DNA from: Sphingomonas sp. ERG5
GTDB taxonomy: Bacteria > Pseudomonadota > Alphaproteobacteria > Sphingomonadales > Sphingomonadaceae
Length of the DNA: 64,000 nt
Reading direction: 5' to 3'
Assembly (NCBI RefSeq): GCF_000803065.1
Contig: NZ_JSXI01000077.1
Coordinates: 1 to 64,000, forward strand
The position numbers were made by a program, and so were the translations under genes. Each line of letters opens with the position of its first letter. Within the stretch, counting starts at the first letter, position 1. Under the pieces are notes generated by a model. The model had not been told where the DNA came from and made no database searches. It worked only from the letters and a program-made list of their open reading frames with translations. Below, piece by piece: positions 1 to 7,117 of the stretch.

Positions 1-20
1 ACAATAAGGTGTAACATATC
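1..20. repeat. Truncated copy of the TGTAACATATC inverted repeat
   Basis: The first bases read aca, a 6-base spacer ataagg, then TGTAACATATC. This fits the last three bases of the left arm, the spacer and the right arm of the perfect inverted repeat at 21118-21149, which also has a 6-base spacer ending in gg. The left arm is cut by the window edge, so the full palindrome is an inference. Confidence 0.55.
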
Positions 21-202
21 CTCCGGACCATCCCCCTCGACCCTCCCGCATTCCCCTTGAGTGGATCGATTCACATCGCGCCCGAACCCGTCATACCGGC
101 GCTCGTTTGCCCGCGTTTTTTCACATCCCGGATAAGGCGTGTGCGACGAAACAATTGCACGCCGCAGACCCGCAAATCAGACAGCCCCGAATTGAAGCGA
201 TC

Positions 203-355
203 ATGACTCCACCGCCCGACATTTCCCGAAATTCCCGTTTGCGTGCCGCGAAATTCCCGCGCGGTTCCAACAAAATTCCCGCAGGATTTCCCGTAAATTC
301 CCGTAGCGCGCGGAAAAAAGCACTTTCCCGTGGCAATTCCCGTCGTAACGGGAAT
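203..355 (+). repeat. TTCCCG motif array, copy 1, ending in a hairpin
   Basis: TTCCCG occurs at 223, 232, 254, 276, 288, 298, 325 and 337. An inverted copy at 349-354 closes a hairpin (ATTCCCGT, loop cgta, ACGGGAAT; 336-355). Measured from the ATG at 203, motif offsets 20, 29, 51, 73, 85 and 95 are the same as in the copy at 43989-44155 on the other strand. The frame from 203 stays open for a long way and resembles that of the other copy, but it runs antisense through the next gene and shows no domain. It could encode a short peptide or be a nucleic-acid element; the motif falls in different codon phases, which favours the latter. The rest of 1-457 holds nothing else I recognise. Confidence 0.7.
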
Positions 356-457
356 ATCGCGCGCCGCAGCCCGATGTTTCCGGTCGGCTCCCGCCGCTTC
401 TTGCTGGTTGAAGAGGGGTGCGGCTGCTTTCCGGCAGGGGGCGGGGTACGAAGTCGA

Positions 458-739
458 TTAGAACGGGCTTTCCGCCTGCTCGGTGTGGAACAGGCTGACA
501 TGGGTTTCGCGCCGGCTGACGTCCGGCGGATTGGCGATCTTGCGCCAGGCGTCGAGCGAGGCCTGGTCCGCCCAGCGCTCGAAGACGTTGATCCGCTCCG
601 GATCGATCGCATCGGCGCTTATCGCAAGGTCCAGGCAGCCATGATGGATACGCGCCCGCGCCACCATCGGCGCATGCGCCGCAACGGCATTGTCGCGCGC
701 CTCGGCGGCGGTGCGAGTATAACCGGCGATGATGATCAT
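458..739 (-). CDS. Antibiotic biosynthesis monooxygenase (ABM)-domain protein
   Basis: A 93-aa protein with the single ferredoxin-like ABM fold seen in small quinol monooxygenases and heme-degrading relatives. It starts with an MIIIAGYTR strand, has an ARDNAVAAHAPMVARAR helix, and a central NVFERWADQASLDAWR segment typical of the family. Members are usually dimeric and cytoplasmic and oxidise small aromatic or quinol compounds without cofactor; the substrate here is unknown. The ATG at 739 follows GGGAGAAG. The untranslated leader contains a 7-bp hairpin (CCGTTGC/GCAACGG, 749-770), and a palindromic operator candidate lies at 780-819. It is transcribed away from the M20 peptidase gene. Confidence 0.85.
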   Translation of the reverse strand: MIIIAGYTRTAAEARDNAVAAHAPMVARARIHHGCLDLAISADAIDPERINVFERWADQASLDAWRKIANPPDVSRRETHVSLFHTEQAESPF

Positions 740-779
740 GATCTTCTCCCGTTGCCCCGTGCAGCAACGGTGTCATTGT

Positions 780-819
780 TAGTTATCTTTTATAACTATG
801 CAACAACGACTCGTTGCAT
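780..819. promoter_or_regulatory. Candidate operator: two adjoining inverted repeats
   Basis: TAGTTAT-ctttt-ATAACTA (780-798) is directly followed by ATGCAAC-8 nt-GTTGCAT (798-819). Both lie 40-80 bases upstream of the ABM gene start at 739, in the divergent region with the M20 peptidase. TAGTTAT/ATAACTA-type palindromes are common targets of MarR- and HxlR-like repressors, but no such regulator lies in this part of the window, so the binding protein is unknown. Confidence 0.45.
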
Positions 820-945
820 GATGAAATATTTGCCGGCGTCGGCGGCATTCCGGCTTGTCGCCGGCACCGCTCTTCGCCAGACTGCGACAGCGCTGACAGA
901 CTTACCTCCCCGGCAGCGCTTACCAGCCCGAAAGGACCGCTTCGC

Positions 946-2367
946 ATGAAGGCTCGCAGCCATTTCGCGTCGATCACGCTTGCCGCATTGCTCACCACCA
1001 GCGCGATGCCGGCTCAAGCCGCACCGTCCGATCCGCGCGCGGGTGAGCCAGCTTTCCGGGCGTTGTACAAGGAACTGGTCGAGACGGATTCGAGCTGGCC
1101 GGACGGTAGCTGCACCTTGGCGGCGGAGCGCATGGGCGCGCGGCTCAAGGCCGCCGGCTACCCGGCCGGGGATGTGACCGTGATCGTCGATCCGGCCCAT
1201 CCGAAGGAGGGCAATCTCTCCGCCATCCTGCGCGGCAGCAATGCCAAGCTGCCCGCGCTGCTGCTGCTTGCGCATATCGACGTGGTTGCCGCGAAGCGTG
1301 CCGACTGGACTCGCGACCCGTTCGTCATGGTCGAGGAAAATGGCTATTTCTATGGGCGCGGTACGTCGGACGACAAGGCGATGGCGGCTGCCTTTACCGA
1401 TGCCCTGGTCCGGTTCCGGGCGGAAGGGTATAAGCCCAAGCGCACGATCAAGCTCGCGCTGACTTGCGGTGAAGAGACCGAGAAGGCGCTGAACGGCGTC
1501 GAATATCTGCTCAAGAACAAGCCCGAGGCGCTGGCCGCGGGATGGGCGCTGAACGAAGGCGGCGGCGGTTCGCTGGATGACGCTGGCAAGCCGGTCAGCA
1601 ACGGTGTCCAGGCGGGCGAGAAAGTCTATCAGGACTTCACCTTCGCCGCGACCGCGCCGGGTGGGCACAGCTCGCGCCAGGCGCCGCATTTCAATGCAAT
1701 CGGCTGGATGGCGGAGGCGCTCGCCCGGGTGAATGCCTATGATTTCCCGGTTAACCTGACCCCGGCCGCCAAGGCCTATTTCGGTGCATCGGCACCGCTC
1801 TATCCCGCCCAGACCCAGGCAATGGCTGCGATCGGTACGGGCAAGGCGAGCGAGGCGGATTATGCTGCGGTGTCGGCGGCGAATCCGAGCTGGAATGCGA
1901 CACTGCGCACCACCTGCATCCCGACGATGATCTCGGGCGGCCATGCGACCAATGCGCAGCCGCAATCGGTGAGCGCGAACGTCAATTGCCGCATCATCCC
2001 GGGCGAAGGCGCCGAAACGATCCTCGCCAAGCTCGCGGCGCTTGGCGGCGACAAGGTCAAGGTCAGCTTTGCCGACCCGCCCCAGGCCGGATCGCCCGCG
2101 CCGCCGCTGACGCCACAGATCATGGGGCCGATCGAAGCGATCTCGAAGGATATGTGGCCGGGCGTACCGGTGATTCCGCGCCTCGCCACCGGCGCGACCG
2201 ACGGGCGTTTCACCAATGCCGCCGGCATCCCGACCTATGGCGTGTCGGGCATGTTCTCCGATCCCGACGGGCAGGGCGTGCACGGCCTTAACGAGCGCAT
2301 CAGGGTCAAGTCGCTGATGGACGGACGGGCGTTCCTCTACCGGCTGGTGAAGGCATATACGGAGTAG
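946..2367 (+). CDS. Secreted M20-family metallopeptidase
   Basis: A 473-aa exported peptidase or amidase of the M20/M28 co-catalytic zinc type. Residues 1-25 form a signal peptide ending AQA. Metal-binding positions are visible as H110 and D112 in LAHIDVV, the SDDKAM motif near 142, and the GEETE pair that supplies the catalytic base and the bridging ligand. HSSRQAP marks the lid (dimerisation) domain. Family members cleave dipeptides or acylated amino acids. The frame is open further upstream to 814, but the ATG at 946 was chosen because the signal peptide begins there and AAAGGA sits just upstream. It probably acts in the periplasm; the specific substrate is not visible. Confidence 0.9.
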   Translation: MKARSHFASITLAALLTTSAMPAQAAPSDPRAGEPAFRALYKELVETDSSWPDGSCTLAAERMGARLKAAGYPAGDVTVIVDPAHPKEGNLSAILRGSNAKLPALLLLAHIDVVAAKRADWTRDPFVMVEENGYFYGRGTSDDKAMAAAFTDALVRFRAEGYKPKRTIKLALTCGEETEKALNGVEYLLKNKPEALAAGWALNEGGGGSLDDAGKPVSNGVQAGEKVYQDFTFAATAPGGHSSRQAPHFNAIGWMAEALARVNAYDFPVNLTPAAKAYFGASAPLYPAQTQAMAAIGTGKASEADYAAVSAANPSWNATLRTTCIPTMISGGHATNAQPQSVSANVNCRIIPGEGAETILAKLAALGGDKVKVSFADPPQAGSPAPPLTPQIMGPIEAISKDMWPGVPVIPRLATGATDGRFTNAAGIPTYGVSGMFSDPDGQGVHGLNERIRVKSLMDGRAFLYRLVKAYTE

Positions 2368-2398
2368 GAGCCGGGCTTCATATCGGTGGGAGGCATGA

Positions 2399-2770
2399 GT
2401 GACTAATCCGTCGAACTTTGCGGCAGAATGGTGCGAGGCCTGGAACGCGCATGACCTTGAGCGTGTCCTCGCCCATTTTCACGACAATGTCGTGTTCTCC
2501 TCGCCTGTGGCCGCGGCAATCCTTCCCGAAACGCAAGGACAGGTCCGCGGTAAGGAAGCGCTGCGCGCCTATTGGTCGGAGGGGTTGCGACGCATTCCTG
2601 ACCTGCATTTCACGGTCGAACAGGTCTTTGCCGGCATCGACACGGTCGTGATCCAGTATCGCAACCAGAAGGGCGTGTCGGTCAGCGAGGTGCTGATCTT
2701 CGATGGCGACAAGGTCAGGAGCGGGTACGGCACCTATCCCGTCGGCGTGGAGAATCCCGCGGGAGCCTGA
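2399..2770 (+). CDS. NTF2-like / SnoaL-like protein
   Basis: A 123-aa single-domain protein of the nuclear-transport-factor-2 fold (SnoaL-like polyketide cyclase group). The N-terminus EWCEAWNAHDLERVLAHF and the DNVVFSSP strand are characteristic, as is the late strand VSEVLIFDGDKV. Members are isomerases, cyclases or stress proteins, and the sequence does not decide between these. The start is GTG at 2399, since an ATG four bases earlier runs into a stop after three codons; GTGGGAGG lies just upstream. It sits 31 bases after the peptidase and may be co-transcribed with it. Confidence 0.85.
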   Translation: MTNPSNFAAEWCEAWNAHDLERVLAHFHDNVVFSSPVAAAILPETQGQVRGKEALRAYWSEGLRRIPDLHFTVEQVFAGIDTVVIQYRNQKGVSVSEVLIFDGDKVRSGYGTYPVGVENPAGA

Positions 2771-2777
2771 TCCTCCG

Positions 2778-2862
2778 CCCTCCGTTCGTTTCGAGCGAAG
2801 TCGAGAAACCTTGCGCAGCCTTTGTGACTTGTTTCTCGACTTCGCTCGAAACGAACGGAGGG
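2778..2862. repeat. 32-bp perfect inverted repeat (dispersed sphingomonad type)
   Basis: Arms 2778-2809 and 2831-2862 are perfect reverse complements (32 bp) around a 21-base loop. The core cgagcgaagtcgagaaac is a type I associate with dispersed intergenic repeats of sphingomonads. It lies between the convergent NTF2-like and MFS genes, where it could form a bidirectional terminator-like hairpin, although there is no U-tract. A weaker relative is at 29994-30028. Confidence 0.8.
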
Positions 2863-2912
2863 GGAGCGATACTGGCGTTCAGATGAGCCTGAGGCCCCGT
2901 AACGCTCGAAGT

Positions 2913-4148
2913 TCAGGCGTCCATCGGTGCCGTGGGCGGCTCTGCCGGCGGTGCCACCTGGTCGAGCACTTTCCACGCGATCGTGCCGAGCGCCGTCAAC
3001 GCCAGCACGCTGGCGACCAGGAACGCGGCACCGGGAAAGCCGCGATCGACCCCGGTCGCCAGCGCCTGGGTGAGCAGCAACGGCCCGACGATCTGCGACA
3101 CGCTGCCCATGCTGCCGATCCCGCCCTGCAATGCGCCCTGGCGCGTCGCATCGACCATGCGCGAGAGCAGGCCGTTCATTGCCGGGAAGACCAGCCCCGA
3201 AAAGGCGCTGAGCAGGAACAGGGCATAGGCCTGCCAGCTCGCGGTGATGAAGGCGAAGATCAGGAAGGTCAGCCCACCGCTGGCCAGCCCGATCATGACC
3301 GCGCGGCGTTCGCCGATCCGCGCGATGATCCGGCCCGACAGCCCGGCCTGGAAGATCACGCTGATCAGCCCGACAAAGGCGAGGCTCCAGCCGATTTCGG
3401 CCGGGCTCCAGCCGAAGCGGATCGCCGCCCAGAACGCCCAGGTCGCGGGGTAGACCATGTGCGCGAGCTGCCAGAAGAACCAGGCGAGCAGCAGCGGCGC
3501 GGCGTTGCCGGCGGCGAACAGCGGGCGGAACGCGCCGACGATATGCGCGTCGCGCAAGTGGAAGGGGCGGCGATTTTCCGGCGCCAGCGTCTCGGGCATG
3601 GCGACGATCATCGCCGTCGCGTTGAGCAGCGCCAATACTGCGGCGGCAACGAAGGGCGCGCGCGGTCCGAAATCGGCGAGCAGTCCGCCGATCGCCGGGC
3701 CGATGATGAAACCGACACCAAAGGCCGCGCCGATGAACCCGAACACGCCCGCACGCTTTTCGGGCGGCGTGACGTCGGCCAGCACCGAGCTTGCCGGGCC
3801 GTATACCGCACCCGCAATTCCCGCGATCGCCCGGCCGAGGAATAGCCAGGCGAGCGTGGGCGCGATCGCCATCAGTGCATAATCGGCGGCAAAAGCGAGC
3901 ATCGACGCGATCAGCACGACCCGCCGCCCGAACCGGTCGCTGAGATTGCCGAGCACCGGTCCGGCGAAGAATTGCGTGAAGGCGAACACGACCAGCATAT
4001 AGCCGGCGATCCGCGTCGCCTGTTCCAGGTCGACATGGCCGAGATGCGTGATCAGTTCGGGAAAGACCGGCATGATGATGCCGAAGCCGATCGTATCGAC
4101 CAGCACCGCGGCAAGGACGATTGGTACGGCGCGGTGTTCGAATCGCAT
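2913..4148 (-). CDS. MFS drug efflux transporter, TetA-like
   Basis: A 411-aa inner-membrane antiporter of the major facilitator superfamily with 12 predicted hydrophobic segments. It belongs to the DHA1/TCR-TetA type: the N-terminus VLVDTIGFGIIMPVFPEL, motif A as GNLSDRFGRR after helix 2, and motif C as GFIIGPAIGGLLADFG in helix 5 are all typical of proton-coupled tetracycline and multidrug exporters. The ATG at 4148 is followed directly by a charged N-tail and helix 1. No TetR-type regulator adjoins it, so a housekeeping or broad-specificity efflux role is as likely as tetracycline resistance. Confidence 0.88.
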   Translation of the reverse strand: MRFEHRAVPIVLAAVLVDTIGFGIIMPVFPELITHLGHVDLEQATRIAGYMLVVFAFTQFFAGPVLGNLSDRFGRRVVLIASMLAFAADYALMAIAPTLAWLFLGRAIAGIAGAVYGPASSVLADVTPPEKRAGVFGFIGAAFGVGFIIGPAIGGLLADFGPRAPFVAAAVLALLNATAMIVAMPETLAPENRRPFHLRDAHIVGAFRPLFAAGNAAPLLLAWFFWQLAHMVYPATWAFWAAIRFGWSPAEIGWSLAFVGLISVIFQAGLSGRIIARIGERRAVMIGLASGGLTFLIFAFITASWQAYALFLLSAFSGLVFPAMNGLLSRMVDATRQGALQGGIGSMGSVSQIVGPLLLTQALATGVDRGFPGAAFLVASVLALTALGTIAWKVLDQVAPPAEPPTAPMDA

Positions 4149-4470
4149 GGTTTGCTCCCCTGCGCGGCTTCTAGCGGGTGAGCAGGGCGGTCACAAAGGG
4201 GGAGATGCGGCTGGGCTTTGGCCTGAGAAGGATCGGGTAGGAAGGCCGGCGCAACGAAACGGGGCGGTAGTTCGGGACCATGTCTCTACCGGACCCCGGC
4301 CTGCGCCGGGGGAAGCGTCTTTTTCTGGTCTGGCGAAGCGGAGTCAAGCGGGCCCCGGAGGACGGAGTTCCTGATCATCCGGGCCTCAACCTCCCTTCCA
4401 CTCCCCGCCAATCTGTGCCACACCACCGACCATACCCGATATTCAGATTCGGTCCCAAAGGAGAGGATTT
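4149..4470. other. Intergenic region with a GC-rich hairpin
   Basis: This 322-base gap separates the divergent MFS and acyl-CoA dehydrogenase genes and holds no convincing ORF. CCCCGGC-ctgc-GCCGGGG (4294-4311) forms a short hairpin of a kind often scattered in sphingomonad spacers, followed 8 bases later by a short T-run. AAAGGAGAGG (4457-4466) is the ribosome binding site of the next gene. I see no clear promoter. Confidence 0.5.
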
Positions 4471-5691
4471 ATGGCTACCGCCGCCGAACTCGACGTTTCC
4501 GTCAACCCGCTCGACGCCTTTCGCACCGATGTACGCGACTGGCTTGCCACGAACTTTCCGCCCTCGTTGAAAGGCAAGGACAATAGCTTGTCCGCGATCG
4601 AGGGGCCGGCCGAGTTGTCGGCCGATGAGGTGGCGTGGAAAAAGGCCATGGGCGACAAGGGTTGGGGCGTACCCACCTGGCCGGCGCAATATGGTGGCGG
4701 CGGTCTCGACCGGGCGCAGGCCCGTGTGCTGCAGGAGGAAATGGGTCGCATCGGCGCATCGAACCCGATCGGCGGCATGGGCGTGATGATGTTCGGCCCG
4801 ACCCTGCTCGAATATGGCAGTGAAGCGCAGAAGAACGAGCATATCCCGGCGATCGCCAAAGCCGAGGTGCGCTGGTGCCAGGGCTATTCCGAACCGGGTG
4901 CCGGCTCCGATCTTGCGTCGCTGCAGATGTTCGCCGAGGACAAGGGTGACCATTATCTCGTCAACGGGCAGAAGACCTGGACGAGCGGCGGCCAATGGGC
5001 AGACAAATGCTTTGCGCTGGTGCGCACCGACAAATCGAAAAAGCATGAAGGGATCAGCTTCCTGCTGATCGACATGACCAGCCCAGGGGTCGAGGTGAAG
5101 CCGATCCGGCTGATTTCGGGCTCATCGCCCTTCTGCGAGACCTTCTTCAGCGATGTGAAGGTGCCCAAGGAGAATCTCGTCGGGCAAGAAGGCGAAGGCT
5201 GGACGATCGGCAAGCGCCTGCTCCAGCACGAGCGGCAGAATCTGTCGGGCGGCGGCTCGGCGGTCGGACGCATGTTCGCGGGGAAGGCGGTCAGCGCGCT
5301 GGCCAAGGAATATCGCGGTACCGACGAACAGGGCCGGGTCAATGACAGCGATCTGCGCATGCGCATCGTGCGTCACGAAATGGACAGCCGCGCCTTCATG
5401 TTGACCTTGCGCCGCGCCGCGCTGGAATCGAAGTCCAATCAGGGCCCGTCGGCGGCGACCTCGATCATGAAGAATGTCGGCGCGCGCATCACACAGGATC
5501 GCGCCGAATTGTCGATCGAGATCATGGGCATGAACGGCCTGGGCTGGGAAGGCGAGGGCTTCTCCGCAGACGAACTGACCCAGACCCGGACATGGCTCTT
5601 CGGCAAGGCGGTCTCGATCTATGGCGGGTCGAGCGAGATCCAGAACAACGTCATCGCCAAGCGCATCCTGGGGATGCTCGATCACCAATAG
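4471..5691 (+). CDS. Acyl-CoA dehydrogenase (first subunit of a pair)
   Basis: A 406-aa flavoprotein with full ACAD architecture: N-terminal helical domain, central beta domain with YSEPGAGSDLASLQ and KTWTSGGQWAD, and a C-terminal helical domain with the IYGGSSEIQNNVIAKRILG end motif. These enzymes make the alpha-beta double bond of acyl-CoA thioesters using FAD and electron-transfer flavoprotein. The position that carries the catalytic Glu in medium-chain enzymes (YEGT-type motif) is Gly here, as in several FadE-like subunits. A second, shorter ACAD gene follows 126 bases downstream on the same strand. Such pairs are known to form alpha2beta2 enzymes (for example ChsE1-ChsE2 in sterol side-chain oxidation); applying that here is an inference. 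Confidence 0.92.
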   Translation: MATAAELDVSVNPLDAFRTDVRDWLATNFPPSLKGKDNSLSAIEGPAELSADEVAWKKAMGDKGWGVPTWPAQYGGGGLDRAQARVLQEEMGRIGASNPIGGMGVMMFGPTLLEYGSEAQKNEHIPAIAKAEVRWCQGYSEPGAGSDLASLQMFAEDKGDHYLVNGQKTWTSGGQWADKCFALVRTDKSKKHEGISFLLIDMTSPGVEVKPIRLISGSSPFCETFFSDVKVPKENLVGQEGEGWTIGKRLLQHERQNLSGGGSAVGRMFAGKAVSALAKEYRGTDEQGRVNDSDLRMRIVRHEMDSRAFMLTLRRAALESKSNQGPSAATSIMKNVGARITQDRAELSIEIMGMNGLGWEGEGFSADELTQTRTWLFGKAVSIYGGSSEIQNNVIAKRILGMLDHQ

Positions 5692-5696
5692 GAGCG

Positions 5697-5803
5697 CGTC
5701 GCCCCGGAACTGTTCCGGAACCACTGCGCGGCGTGCGTGGAGCGTGAGGCTCCGGCGACGCCCTCGCGGATGAGTGGATGCCGGAACACATCTGGCGTGA
5801 CGA
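5697..5803. repeat. Degenerate dispersed repeat between the ACAD genes
   Basis: The spacer contains cgtcgccccggaact and, about 75 bases later, tggatgccggaaca followed by tctggcgtgacga. The same two blocks recur in the same order in the spacer at 16336-16425. Both look like decayed copies of one intergenic repeat. Insertion here separates two genes that otherwise look like one operon. Confidence 0.5.
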
Positions 5804-5817
5804 ACTGAACGAGGAAT

Positions 5818-6891
5818 ATGACAATGGCCGTACTCAACGACGAACAGACGATGTTGCGCGACATGGCGCGCGAATGGGCTGACAATGAAGCGCCCGTCAC
5901 GGCGTTCCGCAAGATGCGCGACGCCGCGCCGGCGGAGGCTTTCGATGCCGATAGCTGGGCCGCGATGGGCCAGATGGGCTGGGCTGGGGTGATCATCCCT
6001 GAGGAATTTGGCGGATCCGCATTTGGTTATCTGTCGCTTGGCCTAGTGCTCGAGCAGCTCGGGCGCAACCTGACGGCGTCGCCGCTCGCCGCGACCGCCG
6101 CCGCATCGACCGCGATCGCGCTTGGTGACAATGAGGCCGCCAAGGCCGAATGGCTGCCGAAGATCGCTGCCGGCGAGGTCGTCGCGACCCTCGCGATCGA
6201 CGAGGGCCCGGTGCACGATCCGGCGAAGATCGCCACCGCCGTCTCGGGCGGTGCATTGACCGGTACCAAGCAATTCGTCGCGGAAGGCGATAGCGCGCAA
6301 CTGTTCGTCGTCGCGGCGGCCGACGGCCTCTATCTCGTCTCGGACGATGCGGGCGTGACACGCTCGCCGCGCCACATGGCGGATGCGCGCAGCCATGCGC
6401 AGGTCGCCTTTGCCGAGGCGAAAGCGCAGAAGCTCGGCGGGACCGACCTGACCGCCCGGGTGGTCGATCGTGCGACGGCCGCGCTGTGCGCGGAGATGCT
6501 CGGCATGGCCGAGCAGGCCTTTGCGGTGACCAATGACTATCTCAAGGTTCGCGTCCAGTTCGGCCAGCCGCTCGCCACGTTCCAGGCGCTGCAGCACCGC
6601 ATGGCCAAGATGTTCACTGAGCTCGAACTGGCGCGTTCGGCGGTCGAGGGTGCGCTCGAGGCGATCGATGCCGGGCGCTCCGATGTCGATCAGGCCGTCA
6701 GCCTGGCCAAGGCGGTGATGGGCGACACGCTTCACCTCGTCAGCCGCGAGATGGTCCAGCTCCATGGCGGCATCGGCATGACCGACGAACATGATGCCGG
6801 CTTCTATCTCAAGCGCGCTTATGTGCTGGAAACGATGTGGGGCAATGCCGCCTATCATCGCGAGCGTTTCGCACAGCTCAACGGGTACTGA
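5818..6891 (+). CDS. Acyl-CoA dehydrogenase (short, partner subunit)
   Basis: A 357-aa ACAD-fold protein, shorter and more divergent than its neighbour. Visible family landmarks are WAAMGQMGWAGVIIPEEFGG near the N-terminus, RVQFGQPLATFQALQHRMA, and the HGGIGMTDEH block near the C-terminus. It lacks the usual YGGSSEIQ flavin-contact segment and ends MWGNAAYHRERF, which matches partner subunits of heterotetrameric ACADs that lack part of the active site. ATG codons lie at 5818 and 5824; GAGG at 5811 is better spaced for 5824. The two genes probably encode one enzyme for a branched or ring-bearing acyl-CoA; the substrate is unknown. Confidence 0.9.
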   Translation: MTMAVLNDEQTMLRDMAREWADNEAPVTAFRKMRDAAPAEAFDADSWAAMGQMGWAGVIIPEEFGGSAFGYLSLGLVLEQLGRNLTASPLAATAAASTAIALGDNEAAKAEWLPKIAAGEVVATLAIDEGPVHDPAKIATAVSGGALTGTKQFVAEGDSAQLFVVAAADGLYLVSDDAGVTRSPRHMADARSHAQVAFAEAKAQKLGGTDLTARVVDRATAALCAEMLGMAEQAFAVTNDYLKVRVQFGQPLATFQALQHRMAKMFTELELARSAVEGALEAIDAGRSDVDQAVSLAKAVMGDTLHLVSREMVQLHGGIGMTDEHDAGFYLKRAYVLETMWGNAAYHRERFAQLNGY

Positions 6892-6898
6892 CTCTGGC

Positions 6899-6926
6899 CG
6901 GGGCGGCGGTTTGTCGCCCCGATTTA
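6899..6926 (+). terminator. Probable terminator after the ACAD pair
   Basis: CGGGGCG (6899-6905) and CGCCCCG (6915-6921) form a 7-bp stem with a 9-base loop, immediately after the ACAD stop and followed by atttaa. The T-tract is short, so termination efficiency is uncertain. Confidence 0.5.
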
Positions 6927-7117
6927 ACCCGGTTTTCGATAAATTCGAATACACGTTCTGGCCGACCCGGATGTTTCTGCCGGTATGACTTTTTGGCAAC
7001 AGGCCCTGGCAAGAGGGTAAGTTGGTGCCGGTTCTGCTTGACGTAACGGAAGTCTCTCTATCTATTCGAGTGTGGGGTACGGAACCGATCAGCGTTTCGG
7101 CCTAACGGGAGATAGAG

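Noticed and set aside
203..355. CRISPR array
   Set aside because: The repeats are only 6-7 bases, irregularly spaced from 9 to 27 bases, with no cas genes nearby.
107..949. 280-aa open frame over the first motif array
   Set aside because: It runs antisense through the ABM gene and has Arg/Pro-rich content typical of GC-rich shadow frames; only its first part is discussed, as a possible peptide of the array.
796..2283. 495-aa open frame on the minus strand of the M20 gene
   Set aside because: Shadow of the M20 peptidase; Arg/His/Gly-rich without any domain, while the plus strand has signal peptide and catalytic motifs.
4294..4311. Rho-independent terminator at the GC hairpin before the ACAD gene
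   Set aside because: The T-run starts 8 bases after the stem and it lies between divergent genes, so there is nothing to terminate.
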